From Nocardia terpenica (lineage in GTDB: Bacteria; Actinomycetota; Actinomycetes; Mycobacteriales; Mycobacteriaceae): a stretch of 64,000 nucleotides of DNA. The position numbers and the translations under genes are program-made. The stretch covers positions 1,364,001-1,428,000 of the forward strand of contig NZ_JABMCZ010000002.1 in assembly GCF_013186535.1 (NCBI RefSeq), given 5' to 3'. Shown here in pieces: positions 45,601 through 55,200 of the stretch. The notes below the pieces were generated by a model. The model made no database searches. It saw only the letters and a program-made list of their open reading frames with translations, and was not told the DNA's origin. Every line of letters starts with the position of its first letter. The first letter of the stretch is position 1.

Positions 45601-47040
45601 TCACCCGATGCGCAGGATTCCGCTGGTCGTGCCCTGCAGAATCCGACCATCCCGGGTGATGAGCGGCGCGGTCTGCAGCGGATCCTCGAGCATGGTGCCG
45701 GGCAGCGGGCTCCGCGCCGCGACCGCGCCCGTCCGCGCGTCCACCGCGGTGGACTCGAAACCGTCCAGCGGCATGGTGTTCCCGGGACCGACCCGGGCCA
45801 CGGTGTAGATCAGCCCGTCGGCGGCCGAGAGCATCGGCACCGCCGAGGAACGAATCGTGTTCTCCCACACGGTGTGACAGCCGTCGGGGCCGACGTCGAC
45901 GCGGGTCATGCCGCCGGTGAACGGGGCGGTCGGCGGCACGGCGGGCCCGGCGCCCTCGGGCAGCGCCGGATACGGATAGCCGTAGGTGCTCGCCACGACC
46001 ACCGTCCGGCCGAGGCCGATCGGCGCGTTCTCGGTGCCGGGCCCGCCGCGGGTGAGCACCGGTTGCGAGCACACCGGTTCCCCGGTGCCGGAACGGAATA
46101 CGAGCAGGTTCGCCGCGTTCGCGGCATTGTCGACGATGGCCACGTAGTCGGCGCCGGTCTCGGGGCCGAAGTAGACGGGCGTGGCGCCGGTGCCCCAGCT
46201 GAGCTGACCGGGTTTGCGGCCGGGACCGCGATCGTAGGCGGCGCGCCAGTCGACGCGCGGCGCGCCGGACCCGTCGGCCGTCAGCTCGTAGAGCGCGAAT
46301 GTCGTTGCGACGGCGACCCTTCCGTTCGGGGTGGCGGAGATGCTGTTGGCCACCTCCTCCCCCGCGGGCAGCGCCAGGCCGGTCACCCGCCCGGCGGGAT
46401 CGACCCGGCCGACCACCGCGTGCGCGGTCGCGAACCACACCGCGCCGGTCGAATCCGGCACCAGCCCCACCACGCTGTCGTTCCCCGGCACCACCCCGGA
46501 CAGGTCGACCGAATCGGCGATGCGCAGGCTCCAGCGGCCCGCCGCGTCCCGCTCGTGCGCGACCCGGATCAGCTGCCGCCGACCGTCGACCACCACGAGC
46601 CGGTCGGCATTGTCGAGATAGGCGTATACGCCGCCGAGCAGTCCGCCCGGCACCAGCGGCAGCGCGGCCAGCGGGGCGCCGAGGCCGAGCGGCCCGGTGG
46701 CGGCGGGATCGATCAGATAGACCGTCGGCGTTCGCCCGGCGACGGCGGTGCACAGCGCGACGACCAGTCCGTCGGAGCCCTGCATGATGGTCGGGCAGGC
46801 GGCGGCCAGCGGATATACGGTGGCCGCGACCGGTCGCGCGCCCGGGCCGGGCCGCGGGACGGCGTCGGAGGAACCGGCGTCGGCGTGCATGGTCGCCGAG
46901 CCGAGCGGACCCAGATACGGATTCGGCGCGGCGAACGGGCCCCACGCCGGGGCGGCCCGCGCGGTGGCCGCGACGCCCAGGACGGTCGAGACGGCGAGGG
47001 CGGCCACGGTCGCGGTCGCGCGGGCGGGGAGTCGAGCCAT
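45601..47040 (-). CDS. secreted beta-propeller-like protein of unknown function
   Basis: A 479-residue exported protein with a signal peptide (MARLPARATATVAALAVSTVLGVAATARA, cut before APAWGPF). The body is a series of short beta-repeat blades of the PQQ or Kelch style (DGLVVALCTAVAGRTPTVYLIDPAATGPLG; NADRLVVVDGRRQLIRVAHERD; TGAVWFATAHAVVGRVDPAGRVTGL; NGRVAVATTFALYELTAD; DGLIYTVARVG), with conserved Asp and Gly turns. No catalytic motif or PQQ-binding cysteine pair is obvious. There are a few cysteines (CPTIMQG, CTAVAG, CSQPVL, CHTVW). The start is the ATG at the signal peptide. It stands alone, ahead of a PhoU-like gene in the opposite direction. Confidence 0.72.
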   Translation of the reverse strand: MARLPARATATVAALAVSTVLGVAATARAAPAWGPFAAPNPYLGPLGSATMHADAGSSDAVPRPGPGARPVAATVYPLAAACPTIMQGSDGLVVALCTAVAGRTPTVYLIDPAATGPLGLGAPLAALPLVPGGLLGGVYAYLDNADRLVVVDGRRQLIRVAHERDAAGRWSLRIADSVDLSGVVPGNDSVVGLVPDSTGAVWFATAHAVVGRVDPAGRVTGLALPAGEEVANSISATPNGRVAVATTFALYELTADGSGAPRVDWRAAYDRGPGRKPGQLSWGTGATPVYFGPETGADYVAIVDNAANAANLLVFRSGTGEPVCSQPVLTRGGPGTENAPIGLGRTVVVASTYGYPYPALPEGAGPAVPPTAPFTGGMTRVDVGPDGCHTVWENTIRSSAVPMLSAADGLIYTVARVGPGNTMPLDGFESTAVDARTGAVAARSPLPGTMLEDPLQTAPLITRDGRILQGTTSGILRIG

Positions 47041-47206
47041 CGTCCGATCCTGTCTCGAGCATTTGCACAGGTTGGCGCCGGGCACGGGCGAGTCGTCTCG
47101 GGGCATTGACGGCTCCGGCGGCGAGACTCGCTGCCCGCCAATGGGTCCGAGAGTATAACTAGTCGGTATCGATGCGTGCTGCCCGGCGAGCGGCCAAGAT
47201 ATCGAC

Positions 47207-47869
47207 GTGCGGACGAAATTCTCCTCGGAGCTGGCGGCGCTGACCGGTGCGCTGACCCGCCTGGCCGGGCTGGCCCGCGATGCGACCGAGCGCGCGGCGG
47301 TGGCCGTCGCCGAGGCCAATCTGACGGTCGCCTACGAGGTGTTCGCGGTCGGGGAAGAGCTACAGGCCCGCTACGGCGACTGCGAGAACCGCGCGGTGAT
47401 CCTGCTGGCCCTCGAGGCCCCGGTGGCCCGGGATCTGCGGCATGTGGTGAGCGCGATCCAGATTGCCGACGATCTGTCCCAGCAGGGGTCGCTGACCACC
47501 CGCATCGCCGACAGCGTGGTGCGCCGCTACCCGGATCCGGTCGGGCCGCCCGGGGTCGTCGCCCTGCTCGGCGAGATCGGCCGCGGCACGGCCGAATTGA
47601 CCGCGGCCGCACACCGCGCCATCGCCGCGCACAATCCGGCGCCGGGCCAGATGCTGGTCGCACCCGACGCCGCCCTGCCCGAACTGCATCAGCGGGTGCT
47701 GCGGCTGATCGCGGATCCGGAGTGGTCGCACGGCAGCGCCATGGCCGTGGATCTCGCGCTGCTCGCCCATCATTTCGAGCGTTGTGCCGAACACAGCGTG
47801 CGGATCGGGCGGCTGATCCAGTTCTTCCACACCGGAACCCCGCTGTCCGCCCAGCCGGACCAGTCGTAA
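47207..47869 (+). CDS. PhoU-like protein
   Basis: A 220-residue all-helical protein with two PhoU repeats: LTRLAGLARDATERAAVAVAEANLTVAYEVFAVGEELQARYGDCENRAVILLALEAPVARDLRHVVSAIQIADDLSQQG, and a second half ending ALLAHHFERCAEHSVRIGRLIQFFHTG, which corresponds to the metal-binding helix E-x-x-x-D-H... pattern. PhoU proteins modulate phosphate uptake and signalling with PstSCAB and PhoR. No pst genes lie nearby, so this may be a stand-alone paralogue (PhoY-like). GTG start. It converges on a P450 gene 8 nt away. Confidence 0.85.
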   Translation: MRTKFSSELAALTGALTRLAGLARDATERAAVAVAEANLTVAYEVFAVGEELQARYGDCENRAVILLALEAPVARDLRHVVSAIQIADDLSQQGSLTTRIADSVVRRYPDPVGPPGVVALLGEIGRGTAELTAAAHRAIAAHNPAPGQMLVAPDAALPELHQRVLRLIADPEWSHGSAMAVDLALLAHHFERCAEHSVRIGRLIQFFHTGTPLSAQPDQS

Positions 47870-47877
47870 CAGCTGGG

Positions 47878-49017
47878 TCAGGACGCGAGGAGGACCGGCA
47901 GCTCGGCCAACCCGTGCGAGCGCCACGAATGCCGGTATGTCAGTTCGGCTTCCGGAATCGCCAGGCGCAGGCCGGGGTACCGGGCGAACACCTCCGGCAC
48001 GACCGCGTCGACCACCAGGTCGGTGATCTGCGCGCCCAGGCAGTAGTGCGGACCGCGACCGAACATGAGGCCGGGCCGGTCGCCGCGGGCGGGATCGGAG
48101 TCGGCGCCGAACAGCGACAGCAGCACGGTGTCGCCGCGGGCGATGGCGGCATCGCCGAGGACCAGGTCGGTGGTCGCGAAGCGGCGCAGCGCGAACGGCA
48201 GCGGGTTGGCCCGCTCGATCAGCTCGGCCCGGCGACGCGGCCAGTCCGCGATATCGGCGGTGGTGAGCAGGGCGGCAATCAGGTTGCCGCACAGATACAC
48301 CGCGTTCTCCAGCCCCGCCAGCATCATCAGGAAGGCGAGCGAGACCAGTTCCTCCTCGCTCAACGCGCCGTCCTCGTCGCGGGCGCGCACCCACCCGCTG
48401 ATCAGATCCTCGCCCGGCGCGCGGCGCTTGGCATCCACCAGATCGGTGAATGTGGTTGTGAGCCAGCCGATCGCGTCCCGCAGCCGGACCGCGGACTCGG
48501 GCACGGAGGCATCGAAGGTGACCATGGCCCCGACCGCGTCCCGCAGCCCCGGCTGCAGGTCGACCGGAACGCCGAGCAGGCTCCCGAGCGTGAGCGCGGG
48601 CACCGGGATGCACAGCGCGGCCATGAGATCCACCGGGCCGGTGGGCGATTCGGGCAGCGCCGCGAAGACCGACCGCGCGATCGTGGCGACCGCCCGCGCC
48701 AGGCTCGCGCGCGAGTGGTGGGAGAAGGCGGGCGCGGCCAGGCGGCGGACGCGGGCGTGTTCCGCGCCGTCCATATTTCCCAGATTCCGGTCCAGCGCGG
48801 GCGGCAGCGCGAATCCGGCGTAGCCGCCGCCGGAGTGCCGCTTGTCCAGGCTCAGCCGCGGATCGGCGAGCAGCGCGGCGACCTCGTCGTAGCCCGCGAC
48901 CACCCAAACCCGATGCCCACCCGGCAATTCCGCCTCGTGCACCGCACCGCGCCACCGCGCATGCTCGTCCCAGCGCGTGCGCGCCCCCACCCCGATCGCC
49001 TGCACCCGATCCGCCAT
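47878..49017 (-). CDS. cytochrome P450 with degenerate I- and K-helix motifs
   Basis: A 379-residue P450-fold protein. The heme loop FGRGPHYCLGAQITDLVVD is intact with its cysteine ligand. The I-helix reads FLMMLAGLENAVYLCGN, so the usual Thr of the acid-alcohol pair is Asn. The K-helix reads RRRAELIERANPLPFALRR; by spacing to the RR pair the ExxR arginine is Glu. The enzyme may therefore have altered oxygen activation or be non-catalytic. The N-terminus is short (MADRVQAIGVGARTRWDEHARW). Start chosen at ATG 49017; an upstream extension to 49077 adds only Arg-rich residues. It forms the left neighbour of the defence island. Confidence 0.85.
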   Translation of the reverse strand: MADRVQAIGVGARTRWDEHARWRGAVHEAELPGGHRVWVVAGYDEVAALLADPRLSLDKRHSGGGYAGFALPPALDRNLGNMDGAEHARVRRLAAPAFSHHSRASLARAVATIARSVFAALPESPTGPVDLMAALCIPVPALTLGSLLGVPVDLQPGLRDAVGAMVTFDASVPESAVRLRDAIGWLTTTFTDLVDAKRRAPGEDLISGWVRARDEDGALSEEELVSLAFLMMLAGLENAVYLCGNLIAALLTTADIADWPRRRAELIERANPLPFALRRFATTDLVLGDAAIARGDTVLLSLFGADSDPARGDRPGLMFGRGPHYCLGAQITDLVVDAVVPEVFARYPGLRLAIPEAELTYRHSWRSHGLAELPVLLAS

Positions 49018-49173
49018 CAACCGTCCTTGTCGCCGTTCGCTTCCGGAGAATAGGAGTCGATGCGCCCGACATGTCAAGCCGCATGAACAGCCTCGGTCGT
49101 CCGGACCGGTCGGCGAACCGGCGGCACGCCCGGCACTGCGAGCGACACTCCCGAAGTGACCAGGAAAACAAGA

Positions 49174-49210
49174 AAGCCGCGGACCCGAATACTTCCGTGG
49201 TCCGCGGCTT
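49174..49210. terminator. strong hairpin beside the left island repeat
   Basis: AAGCCGCGGACC (49174-49185) pairs perfectly with GGTCCGCGGCTT (49199-49210) around a 13-nt loop; A and T runs flank both ends, so it could terminate transcription in either direction. It lies 10 nt left of the 27-nt repeat core, matching the arrangement at the right border. Confidence 0.8.
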
Positions 49211-49220
49211 CCCGCTATCT

Positions 49221-49297
49221 GTGGGCGAAGGGGGATTCGAGCACCTCACGGACGGCAACCGTGCCACGATCGTGTATTCGAGTAGCTCGAATATGGC
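49221..49297 (+). repeat. left border direct repeat of the defence island
   Basis: The first 27 bases (49221-49247) are identical to 58820-58846. The next 50 are about 70 percent identical to 58847-58896 and include the palindrome TATTCGAG / CTCGAATA (49275-49293). Read on the minus strand the core ends TCGAATCCCCCTTCGCCCAC, which looks like the 3' half of a tRNA, but no matching 5' half exists. A decayed tRNA-type attachment site is inferred. Confidence 0.75.
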
Positions 49298-49454
49298 GTG
49301 CCCGCATGGATCATGTCAAGCAGTCACGTAGATCGATTCGTAACCTCACGTGGATGGTCCCGGTCGCTCGGCGCACCCCGTCCGGATCTGGGGTGTTTCC
49401 GTATGCAAGGTTGGCGCACCGATCACAGTCGGGCTGTCGGTGCGGTTCGGCACA
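49298..49454. promoter_or_regulatory. probable promoter region of the defence operon
   Basis: About 157 bases between the left border repeat and the first defence gene. No gene fits here, and this is the only room for the operon promoter; I cannot point to a clear -10/-35 pair. Confidence 0.4.
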
Positions 49455-51035
49455 ATGGTGCCCGTGAATGCCGACCAACCGACCGTACAGCCATTCGCCC
49501 ATCTGAGCGCCCCCAACGCGGAACTCTATCGGGATGTGCTGGTCACCTTCGCGCGGGCGCGGGATCGGTTCATCGTGCACATGCGGCCGGAGGATGTGGC
49601 GGCTGAGCTGGGTCGTCCGAGTACGCCGGAGACGGTGTCGGCCGCGTTGGAGCAGCTGGTCGGGTGGGGCAACCTGCGGTCTGATCCGGATACCGGCCGG
49701 GTCACCACGGTGGCCGACTTCCATCGGGCCCGATATCTTTACCAGCTAACTGTCGCGGGGCAGGCGGCCGAGGAGGCGCTGGCCGTCTACGACGCGGCAC
49801 TGGGCCGCCGGGGTGCGCTGCAGTCGGTGGCGCTGGAGGACATCGCGAATCAGTTGCGCGCGTTGGTGGCGCTGGCGCGCGCAGAGGTGGCCGATATCGA
49901 CCCGGCCAAGGTGCATCTGCTGCTGCTCGGTCTGGTGGAACGGTTTTCGGGGCTGGCCGACAATGCCCAGGCCTTCATGGCCTCGCTGCGCCGGGTGATC
50001 GACTTCTCCGACGGTGACGTCGAGGCGTTCGTGGCCTATAAGCAGCGGCTGATCGACTACATCAACCGGTTCATCGCCGACCTCGCCAACCGGGGCGCGG
50101 AAATCGCGGCGCTGCTGGAGGGTCTGACTCCCGATGAGGTGGAGCGTCTACTCCGGCTGGCGGTGGAACGCGAGGCCCGAGATGCGATGCCGGACCTGCC
50201 CGATACCGCGGACCAGGGCTGGGCCGCATACGAAGCGGCACTCTCCGACACGCTCACCATGTGGCACAACCGGTGGCGTGGCCTGCGCGAATGGTTTGTC
50301 TCGACCGACCCGCGCCACCCATCGCAGGCCCGCCTGCTGCGCTCGGCGGCGGTCACTGCCATCACTCAACTGATCGACACTGTCGCCACGCTGAACGAGC
50401 GGCGCTCCGGCCGCTCCGACCGGTCCGCCGATTTCCGAGCGCTGGCCCAGTGGTTCGCCGAGGCGCCCGACGACGCTGCGGCGCACCGGCTGTGGCGCGC
50501 CGCCTTCGGTCTGACCCCCGCCCGGCACCTGACCGTGACGGTGGAGACGGTGCAACAGTGGCAGCAGGTGGAGCCACCGCCCAGCACCCCGTGGGCCGAG
50601 GCGCCGGGCGTAGAGATCAGCCCGCAACTGCGGCGTACCGGCACCTATGAGCGGCGCGGCCAACCGGCCCGGGTCGCCGACCGCGATGAGGCCCGCCGGA
50701 TGCTCGAGGAGCATGCCACCCGCGAACAGCGGGAGGTCACAGCCGCTCGAGCCAGGCTGTCCACCGGCGGCCCAGTCCTGCTGTCCCAAGTCGATGTGCT
50801 GGACACCCGCGTTTTCCGGCTGTTCCTGGGTCTGCTAGGCGATGCGCTGTCGGCGCGGCAGCCCGGCGCCACCGAGGTAGAGACCACCACCAGCGACGGC
50901 ACGCTGCTGATCCGGCTGACCTCGGTTGCCGACGCGCCGGTTGTCGAGATTCCCACCGAGGATGGGGTTCTGCGCGGCCCGGAACACGTCATCGAGATCA
51001 TCGATCTCATAGGCGCCGCACTGGTGGGGGCCTGA
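49455..51035 (+). CDS. TIGR02677 / DUF2397 family protein, Wadjet-like JetA (kleisin) subunit
   Basis: A 526-residue first gene of a four-gene SMC-type cassette. The N-terminus looks like a winged helix (AHLSAPNAELYRDVLVTFARARDRFIVHMRPEDVAAELG), followed by long helical segments (ALEDIANQLRALVALARAEVADIDPAKVHLLLLGLVERFSGLADNAQAFMASLRRVIDF). The C-terminal small domain ends PEHVIEIIDLIGAALVGA. By position and family it is the kleisin-like MukF/JetA counterpart that bridges the SMC heads. The start is ATG 49455; GTG 49464 is an alternative. Its TGA overlaps the next ATG (TGATG), so the operon is translationally coupled. Family recognition is from remembered family features, not a search. Confidence 0.82.
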   Translation: MVPVNADQPTVQPFAHLSAPNAELYRDVLVTFARARDRFIVHMRPEDVAAELGRPSTPETVSAALEQLVGWGNLRSDPDTGRVTTVADFHRARYLYQLTVAGQAAEEALAVYDAALGRRGALQSVALEDIANQLRALVALARAEVADIDPAKVHLLLLGLVERFSGLADNAQAFMASLRRVIDFSDGDVEAFVAYKQRLIDYINRFIADLANRGAEIAALLEGLTPDEVERLLRLAVEREARDAMPDLPDTADQGWAAYEAALSDTLTMWHNRWRGLREWFVSTDPRHPSQARLLRSAAVTAITQLIDTVATLNERRSGRSDRSADFRALAQWFAEAPDDAAAHRLWRAAFGLTPARHLTVTVETVQQWQQVEPPPSTPWAEAPGVEISPQLRRTGTYERRGQPARVADRDEARRMLEEHATREQREVTAARARLSTGGPVLLSQVDVLDTRVFRLFLGLLGDALSARQPGATEVETTTSDGTLLIRLTSVADAPVVEIPTEDGVLRGPEHVIEIIDLIGAALVGA

Positions 51036-52252
51036 TGGATCCGCAGGAGGAAGCTACCCAGCGCCGCCGGGCAATGCGAGCACTACTGACCAAACCGCTG
51101 CTGACGGTCGGTGCGGACGAGGACGCGCTGCGTCTGGTCCGCCGGCATGCCGCGCATCTGCGAGATTGGTTCGGTGCCGAGACCGGTTGGCGGCTCGTGG
51201 TGGATGCCGAATCGGCGCGGCTGTTCAAGGTCTCCGCCACCACTGACGACGCCACGCGTCCCGCGCAGGAGGGAAAGGGCAAGGCGCCCTTCGGCCGTCG
51301 ACGTTACGTGCTGCTGTGCCTGGCGCTCGCCGTGCTGGAGCGAGCCGACACGCAGATCACCCTGGGCCGTCTGGCGGAGGGTGTGCTGGTTGCCGCTGGC
51401 GAACCGGAATTATCCGCGGCCGGTGTGGAATTCACACTGAGCCGCCGGGACGAACGGACCGACCTGGTGGCCGTGGTACGACTGCTGCTGGCTTGGGGCG
51501 CGTTGGAGCGGGTTGCCGGCGAGGAGGACTCCTACCTCAGCGACACCGGCGACGTGCTGTACGACGTCCGCCGCCGGGTGCTGGCAGCGCTGCTCACCAC
51601 AGGCCGCGGACCGTCAACGGTTACGGAGGGCGGGTTCGAGCAGCGGTTGAAGGCACTGTCGACCGAATCGGTGCCCGACACAGAGGATTTGCGCCGCCGC
51701 ACGCTGCGCCATCAGCTGACCCGTCGGCTGCTGGACGATCCGGTGCTCTATTACGACGACCTGACCGACGACGAGCGGGCCTATCTGATCAATCAGCGTG
51801 TCGCCATCACCCGCCGCATCGAGGATGCGACCGGTCTGGTTGCCGAGATGCGCGCCGAAGGCATCGCGATGGTCGATCCCGACGACGACCTGACCGACGT
51901 GCGCATGCCGGAGCAGCGCACCGACGGCCACGTCACACTGCTGATAGCGGAGTATCTGTCCGGGCGGGTCGGTGAGCCGGTTTCGATCGACGCCCTGCGT
52001 GCCCACGTGCGTGTACTCGCGCGTGAGCACACCTCGTACTGGCGCCGCGGCGTGACCGAGCCCGGCGCGGACGCCGAACTGCTCGAGATCGCCCTGACCA
52101 AGTTGCGGGCGCTGCGGCTGGTTGCGGACTCGCCGCCGGAAGCTGTGCGCGCGCTGCCCGCGATCGCCCGATATTCCGTGCAGGAAGCGGTGATTCGCGA
52201 TGGCAGCGAGCCACGGATACGCCGCACGACACGAAAGGTACGGCCGCGATGA
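51035..52252 (+). CDS. TIGR02678 / DUF2398 family protein, Wadjet-like JetB subunit
   Basis: A 405-residue second gene of the cassette. A helical N-terminus (QRRRAMRALLTKPLLTVGADEDALRLVRRHAAHLRDWFGAETGWRLVVD) leads into a segment with winged-helix character (YVLLCLALAVLERADTQITLGRLAEGVLVAAG) and a strongly acidic middle (DPDDDLTDVRMPEQRTDGHVTLLIAEYL). The C-terminal part (ALRAHVRVLAREHTSYWRRG) is again helical. By position it corresponds to MukE/JetB, which binds the kleisin. It overlaps the first gene by the TGATG junction and the SMC gene by 4 nt (ATGA), so all three are co-translated. Confidence 0.82.
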   Translation: MDPQEEATQRRRAMRALLTKPLLTVGADEDALRLVRRHAAHLRDWFGAETGWRLVVDAESARLFKVSATTDDATRPAQEGKGKAPFGRRRYVLLCLALAVLERADTQITLGRLAEGVLVAAGEPELSAAGVEFTLSRRDERTDLVAVVRLLLAWGALERVAGEEDSYLSDTGDVLYDVRRRVLAALLTTGRGPSTVTEGGFEQRLKALSTESVPDTEDLRRRTLRHQLTRRLLDDPVLYYDDLTDDERAYLINQRVAITRRIEDATGLVAEMRAEGIAMVDPDDDLTDVRMPEQRTDGHVTLLIAEYLSGRVGEPVSIDALRAHVRVLAREHTSYWRRGVTEPGADAELLEIALTKLRALRLVADSPPEAVRALPAIARYSVQEAVIRDGSEPRIRRTTRKVRPR

Positions 52253-55200
52253 GCGACCTTCCCACACCGGCCCGGCAGCGCTGGCAGCCACTGCGGGCCG
52301 GGCTCGTGGACCTGTTCTACTACGACGTCGAGGAGTTCCACTTCCACGACGGCCGCCTGCTGCTGCGCGGCAACAACGGCACCGGCAAATCGAAGGTGCT
52401 GGCGTTGACGCTGCCGTTTCTGCTCGACGGCGAGCTGGCCGCGCACCGGGTGGAACCTGATGGTGACCGCAACAAGCGGATGGAATGGAATCTGCTGCTG
52501 GGCGGCAAACATCCACACACCGAGCGGCTCGGTTACACATGGCTCGAGTTCGGCCGGCTGACTTCCGACGGAACACCCGAATACCGGACCATCGGCTGCG
52601 GGCTCAAGGCGGTCGCCGGGCGCGGCATCGCCCGGCACTGGTTCTTCGTGACCGAGCAGCGCGTCGGCCATCGGGGCGCCGTGGGAGAGTTGTCCCTGGT
52701 CGGCCCGACGAAGGTGGCGCTGACCCGGGAGAAGCTCAAGGACGCACTCGGCGGTAACGGGGTCTACGACACGGCCTCCGACTATCGCCGCGCCGTCGAC
52801 GAGGCGCTGTTCGGGCTGGGGCAGCACCGCTACGAGGCCCTGGTCAATCTGCTGATTCAACTGCGGCAGCCGCAGTTGTCGAAGAAGCCGGACGAGAAGC
52901 TGCTGTCGCGGGCGCTCACCGAGGCACTGCCACCGCTGGATCCGGTGCTGATCACCACGGTAGCCGAGGCGTTCCGCGGCCTCGACGAGGAACGCGAGGC
53001 GCTGCGGGGTCTGGCCGAGGCGAAGACAGCAGGCGAGGCGTTCTTGGGCCACTACCGCAGGTATGCACGAATCGCGGCGAAGCGGCGCGCCGAACCGCCG
53101 CGCAAGGCGCACAGTCGCTACGAAAAGCTGAACAGCGAACTGGCCGAAGCGCAGTCGGCGTTTGCCCGGGCTGAGGTCGCGGTGGCCGCTGCGGTGGCGG
53201 AGCGAGAGGCGGCCGGGCAGCACCGGACAACGCTGTCCGCGCGGCGCGATGCTTTGCACGACAGCCCCGAGATGCGCGACGCCAAGGCATTGAACCAGGC
53301 GAAGCTGGACGCCGAGCGGCTCGGCACGCTGGCGGCCGATCGGGAGCGCGATCTCGCGAATGCCGTAAATACGCTGCAGCGCAGGGAAAGTCAGCTCGCA
53401 TCCGCGCGCGGGATGGCCGCCGCCGACGCCGACGCTTACCGCCGGGCCACCGACGGCGCGGCGCGGGCCGCGGCTTCGGCCGGGCTTTCCGCGGGCCACA
53501 CCGAGATCCTCGAGGTGTTGGCGACGGATTCCGAGCCTTACCTGGCGGCGCAACGAGCAGGCGACCAGCTTGTCGATGCGACTCACACCGCGTTGACCAC
53601 GCTGGCGAAGCTGCTGGACGCCGCGGACACCGCGGACCGGGCCGCACAACGTGCCCACGACGAGATGGATCGGATCACCGGCGAACTGCAGCAGGCCGTC
53701 GAGCGAATCTTGGAGGCCGAGCAAGACGTCACGGCCGCCGGTGCTGCCCTTGTGGCCGAGTTCACCGAATACCTTCGTGACGCACGCTATGTGCGAGTCG
53801 CGGACCTCGACACGGTTCAGGCAGCCCTCGATGCCTGGGTCGACACGCTCGACGGTCCGAACCCGGCCGCCACCGCGGTGGCCGAGGCGGTGCGACTGGC
53901 CACCGCCGCGGTCGCCCGGGAACAGCAGGGTGTGGAGGCGGCGACCGCGGCCGCCGCAGCCGAGCGCGACGAACTGGTCGAGGAAATCGCGCGACTGGAA
54001 CAGGGCGGCCACGATGCGCCGCCCGCGCCGCCTACCCGGGATGAAGCTGCCCGCCGGACTCGGCCCGGGGCGCCACTGTGGAAGGTCGTCGACTTCACCG
54101 CCACGGTATCCGATGAGCAGCGGGCAGGTTTGGAGGCCGCGGTGCAGGCCGCGGGTATCCTCGACGCCTGGCTGGATCCGGATGGCACCCTGCGCGACGG
54201 TGCCACCGACGACGTACTGATCGCACCGGATACCGCAGCTCCGGATGGCGGGCTCACGGCCGTGCTGACCCCTGCCATTGATCGCGCCGACCCGCAGGCC
54301 GCGGCGCTGGATGAGCCCGCGGTCATCGCGGCGTTGGGCGCCATCGGTTTCGGGCGCGACAGCGCCACCACCTGGGTGGACACCGACGGCAGCTTCCGGA
54401 TCGGCGTGCTGCGGGGTTCCTGGCACAAGGCCGCGGCGGCGTATATCGGGGAGGGAGCGCGGGAGACCGCGCGGCGAGCCCGGCTGGAACGGCTGAACGC
54501 CGAGCTCCAACAGGTCGAGGCCCGGCTGGAGACATTGGCCGCCACGGCCATTGAGCTGGCCGACCGCCAGGAGGCGATCTTCGCCGAACAGCGGCGCCAC
54601 CCGGCCGATACCGCCCTGCGGGATGCGCACAGCCGGGTGACCGCAGAGCACCGGGCCCGGCAACTGCTGGACGGCAAGCACGCCGAGGCCGCCGCCGAAT
54701 ACGCTCGCCGTGCGACACGTGCTCGCGAGGCATTGTCCGCCGCAACGGAATTCGCGCAGGACGTGCACCTCCCCGCAGATCGGTCGGCCCTGGCGGAGGT
54801 CCGGACCGCACTCGGTGACTATCGGGTGGCGCTGGCTGGGCTGTGGCCGGCGGCCCGCGCCGATGCGCGAGCACAGGACGCGGTACGCGACGCCGAGCAC
54901 GAGCGCGAGCTGGCCACCGACCGACGCGACGAGGCTGTTGACGCGGCCGGGCAAGCCCGCATGGAAGCGGACAGTGCGGCCGAGCGGCACCGCACGCTCG
55001 TCGAGACCGCCGGCACAGCCGTCGACGAACTGTTCCGTGAGCTGGCCGCGGTCGAGACCGAGATCGCCGCCAGCGAGAAGGCCATCGACGCCGCGCTGGC
55101 CGCCGAGCAACGTGCCGTCGGCGACCGCGGGCGTGCCGAAGGGCAGCGCGAAACGCTGTCGGCACAACTCGATGAGGTGACGGCCGACCGGGAGCGGACA

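Noticed and set aside
49221..49300. Intact tRNA gene on the minus strand at the island border
   Set aside because: The 3' end looks tRNA-like (TCGAATC, CCCCC, TTCGCCC), but there is no complementary acceptor 5' half, the T stem does not pair and no D arm can be drawn. Treated as a decayed remnant or attachment site.
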